Below are positions 1 through 8,817 of a stretch of 41,304 nucleotides of DNA, piece by piece. Each line of letters opens with the position of its first letter. The stretch's first letter is position 1. The translations under genes and the position numbers were made by a program. Source of the DNA: an uncultured Hungatella sp. (lineage in GTDB: Bacteria > Bacillota > Clostridia > Lachnospirales > Lachnospiraceae); assembly GCA_910585435.1 (NCBI GenBank), contig CAJUEJ010000035.1:1-41304 (forward strand), in the 5' to 3' direction. Under the pieces are notes generated by a model. It saw only the letters and a program-made list of their open reading frames with translations. It did no database searches and had not been told where the DNA came from.

Positions 1-327
1 TGTATTTAGCGTCAACATTCGTCTTGCTATTTCTAATTCTTCCTTAGCTATAGCACTGTACCTCTCATTTCCATAAATTGGATCAGACAATATCTTTCTT
101 ATTTCTGCCAAAGACCATCCTACCATCTTATCCCTCTTATATTTAGCCGGATACTCAATTCTCTGAGATTCTATAACTTCCTTTATCTGCCCCACGCTCA
201 TCCCATCAAGACATAGGCTGAACATCAACTTTACTACCTGTATTTTTTCACTATTCATTACCAACACACCATACCTTTCATGTTTCATAAATCCATATGG
301 AATTCTTTCCGTACTTCTTTTATTCAT
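1..327 (-). CDS. Recombinase-domain protein (serine recombinase type), 3' end beyond window
   Basis: This minus-strand frame is open for 109 codons from ATG at 327 to the window edge. The protein starts MNKRSTERIPYGF and contains the pattern of the central Recombinase domain (PF07508) of large serine recombinases. These are the IPYGF start, a hydrophobic helix VVKLMFSLCLDGMSVGQIKEV, and a W-S-x4-IRKILSDPIYGNERY end. The N-terminal catalytic resolvase domain with its serine is absent: an in-frame TAA lies about 17 codons upstream. A GGAG site 8 nt before the ATG supports this start; another in-frame ATG at 342 has no such site. It is therefore either a small stand-alone recombinase-domain protein or a fragment left by a mobile element. 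The family is fairly clear, but an active role is not. Confidence 0.6.
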   Translation of the reverse strand, partial: MNKRSTERIPYGFMKHERYGVLVMNSEKIQVVKLMFSLCLDGMSVGQIKEVIESQRIEYPAKYKRDKMVGWSLAEIRKILSDPIYGNERYSAIAKEELEIARRMLTLNT

Positions 328-461
328 ATAAACTTTCTCCATTCGTAAAATATTGTTGACACCAGTTTAAGCATTACCTAAAACCGTCTAAATTCATCGA
401 TCTATTACACGAAATATAAAGCAAACTCTCTATTAGTAATTCTTCTGTATCCCAAGACATT

Positions 462-502
462 AAAAAAGCAGGCTAATGAATTATTTCATCCATCATCCTG
501 CT
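462..502 (-). terminator. Intrinsic terminator after spoVAC
   Basis: Read on the minus strand, AGCAGG and CCTGCT form the outer stem. An inner ATGAA/TTCAT pairing lies between them, and the stem is followed by TTTTTT. It lies about 50 nt after the spoVAC stop codon and would end that transcript. Confidence 0.65.
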
Positions 503-548
503 CATACAACCAATTAAGAAATTAAATTTTTACTTTCCTATCTATTCC

Positions 549-1001
549 TCAAATACCCCCCATCACCCCTCCAACCCAATAAATCACTCCCAACACCCAA
601 CTGCTCAATATCCCATAAAGTATCACCGGCCCAGCAATTGTGAATATTTTGCAGCCTATTCCGAAAATTTGTCCCTCCGCCTTATACTCAATCGCCGGCG
701 CCACCACTGAATTGGCGAATCCGGTAATAGGCACCAGCGCGCCGGCGCCTCCCCATTTCACAATCTTTGGATACACATTAAACCCGGTCAGCACAATACT
801 CCCCAAAATCAGCGCCAACAGATTCCATGCCCCCGCCGCCTTCTCATCCAGCCCGTAAGACTGCAGCCAGTTTAGTATCACCTGTCCCACTGTACAGATT
901 GCTCCTCCTGTAACAAAAGCACATAAGATATTTTTCCAGGTAGGGTTTGTAGGGGTTATTTCTTTTACATATGCATTGTACGCATCTTTATTAATTTCCA
1001 T
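549..1001 (-). CDS. spoVAC: Stage V sporulation protein AC (SpoVAC)
   Basis: The 150-residue membrane protein starts MEINKDAYNAYVKEITPTNP. It carries SpoVAC hallmarks: TPTNPTWKNILCAFVTGGAICTVGQ near the N-terminus, then LTGFNVYPKIVKWGGAGALVPITGFANSVVAPAIEYKAEG, with hydrophobic segments between and after. SpoVA proteins form the inner-membrane channel that moves Ca-dipicolinate into the spore and releases it at germination. The frame extends upstream to 1187, but ATG 1001 has an AGGAGG site 8 nt before it and gives the normal family length. No spoVAD or spoVAE follows, which is unusual because these genes usually form an operon. A candidate sigma-G/F promoter lies upstream. Confidence 0.9.
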   Translation of the reverse strand: MEINKDAYNAYVKEITPTNPTWKNILCAFVTGGAICTVGQVILNWLQSYGLDEKAAGAWNLLALILGSIVLTGFNVYPKIVKWGGAGALVPITGFANSVVAPAIEYKAEGQIFGIGCKIFTIAGPVILYGILSSWVLGVIYWVGGVMGGI

Positions 1002-1079
1002 AAAATAAACCTCCTGAGCTTCAGCGCCGCCATCCGCCAGACACTGGCAGAACATAACAGCCCTTTTCTTTCTTACTAT

Positions 1080-1108
1080 CAGTATGTGCTTATTCTCACA
1101 AATCATGC
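1080..1108 (-). promoter_or_regulatory. Candidate forespore (sigma-G/F type) promoter of spoVAC
   Basis: On the minus strand a GCATG element is separated by 17 bp from CATACTG. This fits the sigma-G type -35 (GHATR) and, with one mismatch, the -10 (CATWHTA). Forespore expression is expected for spoVA genes. The call rests on a motif match only. Confidence 0.45.
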
Positions 1109-1176
1109 AATCATATATAGGAAACGTCGCCGGTTTTTGCTGTGTGTAAACACAGAAGCTGCCTTGATGCCTCTCT

Positions 1177-2499
1177 TTAAAATACAACCTGATAAATATT
1201 ATAAAAGCCTGTCAGAGTCACAATTCCCACCAGAATCGGGGTCAGATACCGGATACAGACAATCCACATTTTTTTCACCTTAAATGGAAAACCGTCCCGT
1301 TCAATTTCATCCACCAGATATTCCGGATGCCATTTCCACCCTACATAATAGCACATAGTAAGACCTCCTAAAGGAAGAAGAATATTATCCGTAAGCATTC
1401 CCACAAAATCAAACACACTGTAATTCAGAATCTGAACCTGTCCTAACGCGCCGAAAGACAGCGCACTGGGAATCCCCAGAAGAAAAATAGCCGTTCCAAT
1501 CATCAATGTCGCCTTTTTTCTCGACAATTTCATGGTATCAATGGCAAAAGATACCGACACCTCCAAAAGGGCGATAGCACTGGTAACCGCCGCAAAAAAT
1601 ACCAGAATAAAAAACAGGCAGGCAAAAATACTGCCTCCGGCGATAGCGGAAAATACCTTGGGCAATGTTCCAAAAATCAGTCCCGGCCCCTGTCCAGGCT
1701 CCAGATTGAAGGCAAATACCGCCGGGAATATGGCAATTCCAGCTAAAATTGCGATCAGCGTATCCAAACCTGCAACAGACAGGCAGCTGCGCGGGATATT
1801 TTCCTTCTCGCTCAAATAGCTTCCGTAGGTAATGGTAATCCCCATACACAAACTTAAAGAATAAAATACCTGTCCCAATGCTCCGCTGACAGAATTTAAG
1901 GTAAACTTTGAAAAATCCGGTGCAAACATAAATGCCAGTCCCTTGCCTGCTCCCGGCAGCGTCACGCTGCGCCCGATAATCACCAGAAGAAGCACAAACA
2001 AAAGCGGCATCATAATCTTGCTGGCCTTCTCGATCCCGCTGATTCCGAAATAGCAGACTCCTGTGGTAATGGCCATAAATACAAAATGCCACAGTACCGG
2101 CTCGCTACTGCTGATAAAGCCGTCAAAATCTGCCGGCGCCGCCATAGTTGTCCCATAACTGACTATATATTTTATGATCCATCCTCCGATTACACTGTAA
2201 TAGGACAGGATGATAAAGGCGGCCAGAACCCCGAAGATCCCTACAATCCCTGCATGGGGATCAATATCCCTATACGCCTGCACCGGATCATGCCTGGTCT
2301 TCCGTCCCAGAGACATCTCTGTGATCATCACCGGCAGTCCCAGGATCACAATAAAAAACAGATATGCGATCAAAAACGGAAATCCTCCGTTTCTTCCCAT
2401 AAGGTAGGGAAACTTCCACAGGTTTCCAAGGCCGATAGCCGCCCCGGCCGTCGCCATTATAAATCCCAGTTTACTTGCCCATTGATTTTTTGTTTTCAT
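1177..2499 (-). CDS. Sodium-dependent transporter, NSS/SNF family
   Basis: The 440-residue polytopic membrane protein begins with the NSS signature around the first membrane segment: WASKLGFIMATAGAAIGLGNLWKFPYL, including the unwound GAAIGLGN sodium/substrate site, followed by NGGFPFLIAYLFF and GLPVMITEMSLGRKT. About eleven hydrophobic segments follow, as in bacterial LeuT/TnaT/MhsT-like proteins. These import amino acids or related small molecules with sodium. The substrate cannot be read from sequence. The start is ATG 2499 with a modest AAGGG site. It stands upstream of spoVAC on the same strand with a 175-nt gap, so the two may be separate units. Confidence 0.9.
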   Translation of the reverse strand: MKTKNQWASKLGFIMATAGAAIGLGNLWKFPYLMGRNGGFPFLIAYLFFIVILGLPVMITEMSLGRKTRHDPVQAYRDIDPHAGIVGIFGVLAAFIILSYYSVIGGWIIKYIVSYGTTMAAPADFDGFISSSEPVLWHFVFMAITTGVCYFGISGIEKASKIMMPLLFVLLLVIIGRSVTLPGAGKGLAFMFAPDFSKFTLNSVSGALGQVFYSLSLCMGITITYGSYLSEKENIPRSCLSVAGLDTLIAILAGIAIFPAVFAFNLEPGQGPGLIFGTLPKVFSAIAGGSIFACLFFILVFFAAVTSAIALLEVSVSFAIDTMKLSRKKATLMIGTAIFLLGIPSALSFGALGQVQILNYSVFDFVGMLTDNILLPLGGLTMCYYVGWKWHPEYLVDEIERDGFPFKVKKMWIVCIRYLTPILVGIVTLTGFYNIYQVVF

Positions 2500-2591
2500 G
2501 TTCAGACCCTTTCCACTCTTTTGTTTCTATTCCTTATTTTTATATTTAATATAACCGAACGTTATGGTATATTATTATATCCTATTTTCCA

Positions 2592-2900
2592 TTAAGGGGC
2601 AATAGAAATTAAAAGAAATGAGGCTGAAGGCATGATATCTTTTAAAAAATATTTCTCATATTCCTTGTCCGAAAAATCTGCCAGCTCCACCTGATATTTC
2701 TGGCAGATTTCCCTTATGTTTTCATAATACCGTCATACCATCTGCCGCTTACCGGAATGCTGACAATCAGCGGTGTTATCCCTGTCTCCCTGCTTCCTCT
2801 GCCTTCTCCATCAATGCCTTAAAATCTATCCGGTCTGCTGTTACAGAAGTTTTTGATGCAAAATTATCATTGTAACAATTTCTCTCTAATCTCCTAAATC
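2592..2900 (-). pseudogene. dltD-like remnant (C-terminal part, frameshifted)
   Basis: This gap between the transporter and wecB holds a broken gene. On the minus strand three frames read in succession: VTADRIDFKALMEKAEEAGRQG up to a stop, then TPLIVSIPVSGRWYDG up to a stop, then YENIREICQKYQ with VELADFSDKEYEKYFLKDIM. Joined, these match the C-terminal pattern of DltD, the D-alanyl-lipoteichoic acid transfer protein: PLFV-PVNGKWYD, then ADFSDHEYEPYFL-D-MH. Two frameshifts break it, and it ends just before the catalytic histidine of the DxMH motif. The rest of the dlt operon is absent. Expression is not expected. Confidence 0.65.
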
Positions 2901-2991
2901 TTTATCCTTTTATTACCCTCCCCCACTCTTTTGCTGTATAGCCCACTGGAATAGTTGACTTGATAATCATTCCGAATCGGAGATTTCCTTC

Positions 2992-4110
2992 TTATTTAGC
3001 TACCCACGGCTCATATGTACCGAATTCTAAAATATCAGCAATACGCTTACAAGCATGTCCATCACCGTAAGGGTTACATGCATGTGACATAGCATCGTAT
3101 AACCCCTGGTTTTCCAGCAGTTCTTTAAAATTCTTATATATAACTTCTTCGTCCGTACCAACAATTCGTAGTGTTCCTGCATCCACACCTTCTGGCCGTT
3201 CAGTTGTATCACGCATTACAAGAACCGGCCGGCCATAAGATGGACACTCCTCCTGAATTCCACCGGAATCAGTCAGACATAGATGGCAGCGTGCTTCAAA
3301 GTTGTGACAATCAAACACTTCCATTGGTTCTATGATATGAACCTGATCACAATCTCCCAGCTCTGCTTCAGCGGCTTCACGAACTATCGGATTCATATGA
3401 ATCGGATACACAGCTTTGCACTCTGGATGTTCGTTAAACACACGACGGATGGCTCTGAACATATGGTGCATCGGCTCGCCCAAGTTTTCTCTACGATGCG
3501 CCGTGATGAAGATCAACTTACCATCCCCGACCCAATCAAGCTCTGGGTGATTATAATTCGGCTGAACCGTGTGCTGCATTGCATCTATGACAGTGTTACC
3601 TGTGACATAGATGGTAGAAGGATCCTTGCCTTCCTGGATAAGGTGCTGCGCTGCCAGAGCAGTCGGTGCAAAATTATATTTGCTAATGATGCCCACAGCC
3701 TGCCGGTTGAACTCTTCCGGGTAAGGTGAATAGATATTGTAAGTACGCAGCCCTGCCTCCACGTGGCCTACCGGAATTTGCAAATAAAAACATGCAAGAG
3801 CAGTAACGAAAGTAGTTGAGGTATCCCCATGGACAAGAACTACATCTGGCTTTACTTCTTCTAAGACAGCACGAATCCTCTCCATGATGTTCGTAGTGAT
3901 ATCAAACAGCGTCTGCCCTTGTTTCATGATGGAGAGATCATAGTCTGGAACTACAGAAAAATTCGTCAGAACCTGATCTAGCATTTGTCTATGCTGACCC
4001 GTTACACAGACTAAAGTCTGAATTCCCTTCCTCATTTTTAATTCATTAACCAGTGGGCACATCTTTATCGCTTCCGGTCTGGTGCCAAAGACCAACATTA
4101 CTTTCTTCAT
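2992..4110 (-). CDS. wecB: UDP-N-acetylglucosamine 2-epimerase, non-hydrolysing
   Basis: The 372-residue cytosolic enzyme interconverts UDP-GlcNAc and UDP-ManNAc. Family motifs run in order: MLVFGTRPEAIKMCPLV, VHGDTSTTF, HVEAGLRTYN, PEEFNRQ, FITAHRRENLG and LTDSGGIQEECPSYGRPVLVMRDTTERPE. The length is normal. The start ATG 4110 has an AGGAG site. With wecC in the same operon it supplies UDP-ManNAcA, so ManNAc or ManNAcA is a likely building block of the polysaccharide. It is the last recognisable gene of the operon. Its base composition by eye is less AT-rich than the neighbouring glycosyltransferase genes. Confidence 0.95.
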   Translation of the reverse strand: MKKVMLVFGTRPEAIKMCPLVNELKMRKGIQTLVCVTGQHRQMLDQVLTNFSVVPDYDLSIMKQGQTLFDITTNIMERIRAVLEEVKPDVVLVHGDTSTTFVTALACFYLQIPVGHVEAGLRTYNIYSPYPEEFNRQAVGIISKYNFAPTALAAQHLIQEGKDPSTIYVTGNTVIDAMQHTVQPNYNHPELDWVGDGKLIFITAHRRENLGEPMHHMFRAIRRVFNEHPECKAVYPIHMNPIVREAAEAELGDCDQVHIIEPMEVFDCHNFEARCHLCLTDSGGIQEECPSYGRPVLVMRDTTERPEGVDAGTLRIVGTDEEVIYKNFKELLENQGLYDAMSHACNPYGDGHACKRIADILEFGTYEPWVAK

Positions 4111-4144
4111 TATATGATTCTCCTAATGATCGATCTATCAATTA

Positions 4145-5557
4145 TTATTTTCTTCTTAATATCAATTCTCTTACTTTCACCAAAAGTCTCTTAATATATG
4201 AATATTGGAATACAAAGATCAGTACCAGACATATCGCCTGAATTGCTTCCATCCCCTGCTTCAATGCAACAACAGATTGAATAAAAAGGATTATGGTTAT
4301 TAAAATTTGTGTTTTCCAATTCACCTTCATTTTAACAATGCCACGCAGATGAATCGTGCGCATTAACCACACGGTAAAATAGCCCAGCATTGTGGCAATG
4401 GCAGCTCCGAGTGGTCCGATCAGCCATATGAATACTATATTCGTTATCGTATTTACAACGGCGCCAATCAAGGTAGTTCTGAATACTTCCTTCGTTTTTT
4501 TGACAGCAGTAAACATACATCCTTCAAATAAGGCGATACCATTGAATGTTGCTCCCAAAAGCAATAAAGGCACATAGTACCAAGCTTCAAAAAAACCTTT
4601 TGCATACAAGATCCTTGCCAATGGATAATTCAAAAGCATAATCCCAGAGCATCCGAGAATTGACATACAGCTATACAACGTATACATAGTTCCCATAAAT
4701 CCATCGCTGTCATTTTCATCAAATTCTGTTATTGCTGAAACGGACCATGAATTATAAAATACGCCCTGGATGGTCGAAAGAATCGTTGGTATCTTGTAGG
4801 CTACAGAAAAAATACCATTTACAGCAATCCCACAAAAGAATGTAAGAATATATTTGTCACTAGCATTGTTTATCCACCATGCAACAGAATTCATAACTAG
4901 CGGAAGTGCATAGCCAATCATCGCCTGACTAAGTTTTTTTTCTGTTTTAAACCGAAATTCCTTATATATTCCGCCACAGATAAGCATAATGCAGACAGCG
5001 ATAAATATACCAGCCACATTTGCAATCAGATAGCCTGTTATACCGTTCTTGAATGTAACAAGAAGAAGGATATTGAGCACACAGGTGATCAGTGTATTAA
5101 TAATGCCACTTATAACAAGCACATACACTTTATCATTTGCTTTTAAATACATAGAAAACGAATTGTGAAGTCCATTCAAAATAAATGACATAATCAAAAA
5201 GTATATATATATGTTGTCCAGCGACAGGACTCTTAGCCCTCTTACGGCTATGATTCCAAACAAAAGCAGAATAAGACCGATAAAGTTATGTTTTATTCCC
5301 ACGCTTATGACAGCTCTCTTATCATATTCTTTATCCAGAGAAAATCGCAAAACCGCATCTTGTATATTCAGCGTAAGCACCGGAACCAACAACTGAACCG
5401 TAGATGTGATCAAGTCTGCTGTCCCATAATCGTTTGTACTCAAAACATACGTGTATAATGGAACAAGAAGAAAAGATATGAGCTTTGATCCAAAACTGTT
5501 TATCGTAAATAATATGGTATTCTTTGACAAATCCCTATACTTTCTTTTCTCCTGCAA
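4145..5557 (-). CDS. Oligosaccharide flippase, Wzx-like (MOP superfamily)
   Basis: The 470-residue protein has about 12-14 hydrophobic segments. Its N-terminus (SKNTILFTINSFGSKLISFLLVPLYTYVLSTNDYG-ADLI) is typical of Wzx/RfbX polysaccharide flippases, which move lipid-linked repeat units across the membrane for Wzy polymerisation. The reading starts at TTG 5557, preceded by AGGAGG at about 10 nt; no better ATG is near. It lies 14 nt after the pyruvyltransferase fusion gene and 34 nt before wecB, consistent with one operon. A polymerase is present elsewhere in the operon, completing the Wzx/Wzy pair. Confidence 0.88.
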   Translation of the reverse strand: MQEKRKYRDLSKNTILFTINSFGSKLISFLLVPLYTYVLSTNDYGTADLITSTVQLLVPVLTLNIQDAVLRFSLDKEYDKRAVISVGIKHNFIGLILLLFGIIAVRGLRVLSLDNIYIYFLIMSFILNGLHNSFSMYLKANDKVYVLVISGIINTLITCVLNILLLVTFKNGITGYLIANVAGIFIAVCIMLICGGIYKEFRFKTEKKLSQAMIGYALPLVMNSVAWWINNASDKYILTFFCGIAVNGIFSVAYKIPTILSTIQGVFYNSWSVSAITEFDENDSDGFMGTMYTLYSCMSILGCSGIMLLNYPLARILYAKGFFEAWYYVPLLLLGATFNGIALFEGCMFTAVKKTKEVFRTTLIGAVVNTITNIVFIWLIGPLGAAIATMLGYFTVWLMRTIHLRGIVKMKVNWKTQILITIILFIQSVVALKQGMEAIQAICLVLIFVFQYSYIKRLLVKVRELILRRK

Positions 5558-5571
5558 TTTATATTAGCCTC

Positions 5572-7848
5572 CTACTTACGGCGCAACCTCTTTACTACTT
5601 TACTGTATACTCTGCCAAACATTCTTCGCTTTTCAAACGGTATAACATACTCTTCAAGAATATCCTCAAGAGCCCTGGAGCCGGAATTCAATTCACTTAC
5701 TAGTTCTTCCCAAAATACAGGTCTGGCAAAATTAGTCATCTGCTGACATGTCGTGTAGTCTCTTATATTTTCAAACGTCATGCCTTCTATCTGACTAACA
5801 AAATCCCAGCCTTTTTCCGTAAGAGCGCATACCATGCTGACACCTGTGGTATCAGATATAAATTTATCTCCCCAATAGTCACCCAGCCTTATATCCGCTG
5901 CACTCTTATTTCGCCATGGACATTCGTAGCATCCCTTCGAATAACAAAAGCCGTGTTCAAACATAAGGAAATATGGATCCTTAGACTGATGTTGAACTAT
6001 ATGATTTTCGGAATTACCGCTATATATATATCTATCTCTCCACCCACTTGGTTTAAACCGGAAGATTGTCTCAAAATCATTTCCAATTTTCAGACCTTTG
6101 GATGCCGACAGATATTGCAGGTACTTTTCATAGCTGCCATATGAGGGCACACCATGACAAATCAAATCAATCAGAAGTACATCATTGCGCTTTCCAATGA
6201 TATTCTTCACGCCCGCAATCTGGCAAGGCGTGCCAAAGACAGCTATCGGTTCCTTGAAGTTTTTCATCAACCTCATGCAATCATAAAATTTACTCTGTAT
6301 ATACTTGCTTCCCTGTAGAAGCGTTAATTTATCTTTTGTATCTGGTGTAACAACAATATGCTGTGCAACGTGCTCATTCTTGTTATAAGTACAACCTGCA
6401 ATAGAATAATTCTTATTTAATAGAATTGCTGCCATCTTAAATGCAGCACCGCCACTTGATGAATGCATGAGAACTATATCTTCTTTGTCCTTGTATGAGA
6501 AAAGATTACCTTCCTCAATTTTAGGAATATCACCAATATTTAAATATGGACATACTTGACCGCATTTACCACATGAAATACACTTCTCATGGTTTACACT
6601 CGCTGTATAGAACCCGTCTGTATCAAGGGCAATATGAATAGCATCTGTCGGACAACTTACCTCACAAGCTCCACATCCACAGCAAAGCTTATTATCAAAA
6701 AATAAATTCCCAGGAAGATGTACCTGCTCTGAGTAGCTCTGTACAGATGCAAGGCTTTTTCCTAAAAAAGATAATGAGTGATTGCGAGCGTTTTCAAGCT
6801 TTTGATTGGCTCCATTATAGTCAATTCTTGTTTTATAATTATCTTGTTTATTTTGATACAGACGCTCCTCAAGTCCCAGCATTTCCAGAATATTGTAGAT
6901 ACGTGAATTCTGGTTTAAGCTGTCATTTTTCCTGAACCTCTCAAACACCGTAAACGGTTTGTTATAATTTATGGAAAATAATGTTCCATGAAATGAGTCC
7001 GTACATATATAGTCCGCATTACAGATCAGCTTAAGAAAATCTGCCGGGCCTATAGGTTCTTTAATACAACCTTTCCTTTTTATATCCTTTTCATGGCAAG
7101 GAATAATGCGAAGTTCAAGCTTTAAATAGCCTGCAATTTTTTTCACTGTCTTCCAGTACTCTTCCCTTTTACCAAGCATATACGCCAACAGATATGACTT
7201 GCTTCCTGTATCATAATCTGACTCATAAGCATGCCATTCATCCTGTGTCAACAAGAGAGTGGGATCAAGAACTGTTTCTATCATCTGTCCCGTCAATTCA
7301 GATAACAAATCTGATCCGGCTTTTTCCCTTGTTGAGATATATTTAAATCTGGAAATATTCTCCGAAATCCGTCTGCGTATATTTTCATTGCTCACATCCA
7401 GAATACCGACACTGGGCGCATAAGCAATCATTCTGTTTTCATCATATACAAAATCAAGGAAGTATCTTGGGTTAAAGTTCGGAGGACTCCATATCTGATC
7501 ACTGCCACAAACAAATGCATCTAAGCTGCCGTTAAGATGCTCAAAATCACCCAATGTTTCGCATCTGTCTGTAAACCTTAAATTATTCGTTAAAAACTGA
7601 TCGAATCTAAGCTCTCGCTTGCTTTCGTGATACTCATAATAAAAATGATTTTTCAATCTCTGAAGGAATGTTCTGGCAACTTGACTCGTAAGGCTTTCAT
7701 CACTTTTTATAATAGGATTAACAATAGTAATATAACTTATGACATATGCATCATGTCCAAAATTGTTAATCTTTCTTGACAGGGCAACAACTTGAAGAGC
7801 CGTTCCATAATTGTGATATTGAAACCATGTCATTATGCCAACATTCAT
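5572..7848 (-). CDS. Polysaccharide pyruvyl transferase fused to FrhB-like iron-sulfur domain
   Basis: The protein has 758 residues in two parts. Residues 1 to about 330 resemble the polysaccharide pyruvyl transferase family (PF04230): MTWFQYHNYGTALQ at the start, DAFVCGSDQIWSP, and ADYICTDSFHGTLFSI. From about residue 370 two [4Fe-4S] motifs follow (CCGCGACEVSCP and CISCGKCGQVCP). Next come N- and C-terminal domains of the coenzyme F420 hydrogenase/dehydrogenase beta subunit family (SSSGGAAF, VFGTPCQIAG, LICHGVPS, CPWRNKSAADIRLGDYWG). The two parts are often separate neighbours in polysaccharide loci; here they are fused. The family suggests ketal pyruvate addition, but the redox half has no established role in glycan synthesis. 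ATG 7848 is preferred (GGAGG upstream) over TTG 7881. Confidence 0.85.
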   Translation of the reverse strand: MNVGIMTWFQYHNYGTALQVVALSRKINNFGHDAYVISYITIVNPIIKSDESLTSQVARTFLQRLKNHFYYEYHESKRELRFDQFLTNNLRFTDRCETLGDFEHLNGSLDAFVCGSDQIWSPPNFNPRYFLDFVYDENRMIAYAPSVGILDVSNENIRRRISENISRFKYISTREKAGSDLLSELTGQMIETVLDPTLLLTQDEWHAYESDYDTGSKSYLLAYMLGKREEYWKTVKKIAGYLKLELRIIPCHEKDIKRKGCIKEPIGPADFLKLICNADYICTDSFHGTLFSINYNKPFTVFERFRKNDSLNQNSRIYNILEMLGLEERLYQNKQDNYKTRIDYNGANQKLENARNHSLSFLGKSLASVQSYSEQVHLPGNLFFDNKLCCGCGACEVSCPTDAIHIALDTDGFYTASVNHEKCISCGKCGQVCPYLNIGDIPKIEEGNLFSYKDKEDIVLMHSSSGGAAFKMAAILLNKNYSIAGCTYNKNEHVAQHIVVTPDTKDKLTLLQGSKYIQSKFYDCMRLMKNFKEPIAVFGTPCQIAGVKNIIGKRNDVLLIDLICHGVPSYGSYEKYLQYLSASKGLKIGNDFETIFRFKPSGWRDRYIYSGNSENHIVQHQSKDPYFLMFEHGFCYSKGCYECPWRNKSAADIRLGDYWGDKFISDTTGVSMVCALTEKGWDFVSQIEGMTFENIRDYTTCQQMTNFARPVFWEELVSELNSGSRALEDILEEYVIPFEKRRMFGRVYSKVVKRLRRK

Positions 7849-8021
7849 TTTTATAGTAACCTCCAAAGCTACCTTTCCCAAATTTGCTCTTACTTTCCCT
7901 ACAAGCTACAGCATCTGAATCTTTTATTCCGGCCTAAACATAATGTTATCACAGAGATGCTTTACCTATATTCACGCCATATATCTAATATTGCGATAAG
8001 ATCAAAATCGTACCTTTGTAT

Positions 8022-8792
8022 CTACATTCTTTCAATCCAGCCTAAAGCTTCACTCACTGCGACTTGAACCCCTCTATACTTTATTATCCCTATCAACTTT
8101 GCAAGATAAGAGCCCCCTGGCACCTTTTCCATCTTTACTGCAAGCCTGTTAGCAAAAATCTCCTCTTCACTATGCCAGGAGCCGTCAAAATGGTGGATAC
8201 AAAACGTGTTACCTGTAATCTTCAGCTCTCCGTTTTCAAAATTCTTAGGGCATAAATAATCATAAGGCAGCAATGTAAATCCCTTAATAGTCTGTATTGA
8301 GTTATTTAATTGCAATCCATACTTCAAACAGTGATCTGTTATTCTAGTTACATTAGTTGTCAGATCAAGCCTTCCATCATGTCTCTTAAAGTGAATATTT
8401 TTATAATCATCCAGAAACTCCATAAACAGCTCTTGCTTTGCACAACTCCCCATTAACCCTGTGGGTATCCTTTTCTCACTTTCAAATCCTGATACAGCAT
8501 CATAGATAAGTAAATCATCCAAAGGTCTTATCACTTCCACATCCGTATCCATGTAAATTCCACCTACTGTAACAAGAGCGTATAATCTGGCTACATCTGA
8601 TACAAATGCCCATTTTCTGGCTTCGTAAGCTTCTCTGACATATGGAAAATAGTCAAGATCAAAATTATCCTCATTCCACTCAACAATTTCATAATCAGGG
8701 CAATACTGTTTCCATGAATCAATACACTTCAAAGCCATATCAGGCAAAGGATTTCTTCCAAACCAACAGTAATGAATCACTTTAGGTATCAT
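8022..8792 (-). CDS. Glycosyltransferase, GT32-like (DXD sugar-binding)
   Basis: The protein starts MIPKVIHYCWFGRNPLPDMALKCIDSWKQYCPDYEIVEWNEDNFDL, the usual opening of capsular/Och1-like GT32 glycosyltransferases. GGIYMDTDVEV then gives the DXD metal and nucleotide-sugar motif. It would transfer a sugar to the growing lipid-linked repeat unit on the cytoplasmic face. ATG 8792 has GGAGG 5 nt upstream and fits the family start; an ATG at 8804 adds four residues but lacks a good site. The donor and acceptor cannot be told. It belongs to the polysaccharide operon, 25 nt after the DUF1919 gene. Confidence 0.85.
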   Translation of the reverse strand: MIPKVIHYCWFGRNPLPDMALKCIDSWKQYCPDYEIVEWNEDNFDLDYFPYVREAYEARKWAFVSDVARLYALVTVGGIYMDTDVEVIRPLDDLLIYDAVSGFESEKRIPTGLMGSCAKQELFMEFLDDYKNIHFKRHDGRLDLTTNVTRITDHCLKYGLQLNNSIQTIKGFTLLPYDYLCPKNFENGELKITGNTFCIHHFDGSWHSEEEIFANRLAVKMEKVPGGSYLAKLIGIIKYRGVQVAVSEALGWIERM

Positions 8793-8817
8793 TCTGTCCT
8801 CCATATTTTCTTGAGGA

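Noticed and set aside
1538..2092. Minus-strand 184-codon frame inside the sodium transporter gene
   Set aside because: It is a shifted frame of a clearly conserved transporter, with aromatic and Cys-rich low-quality sequence.
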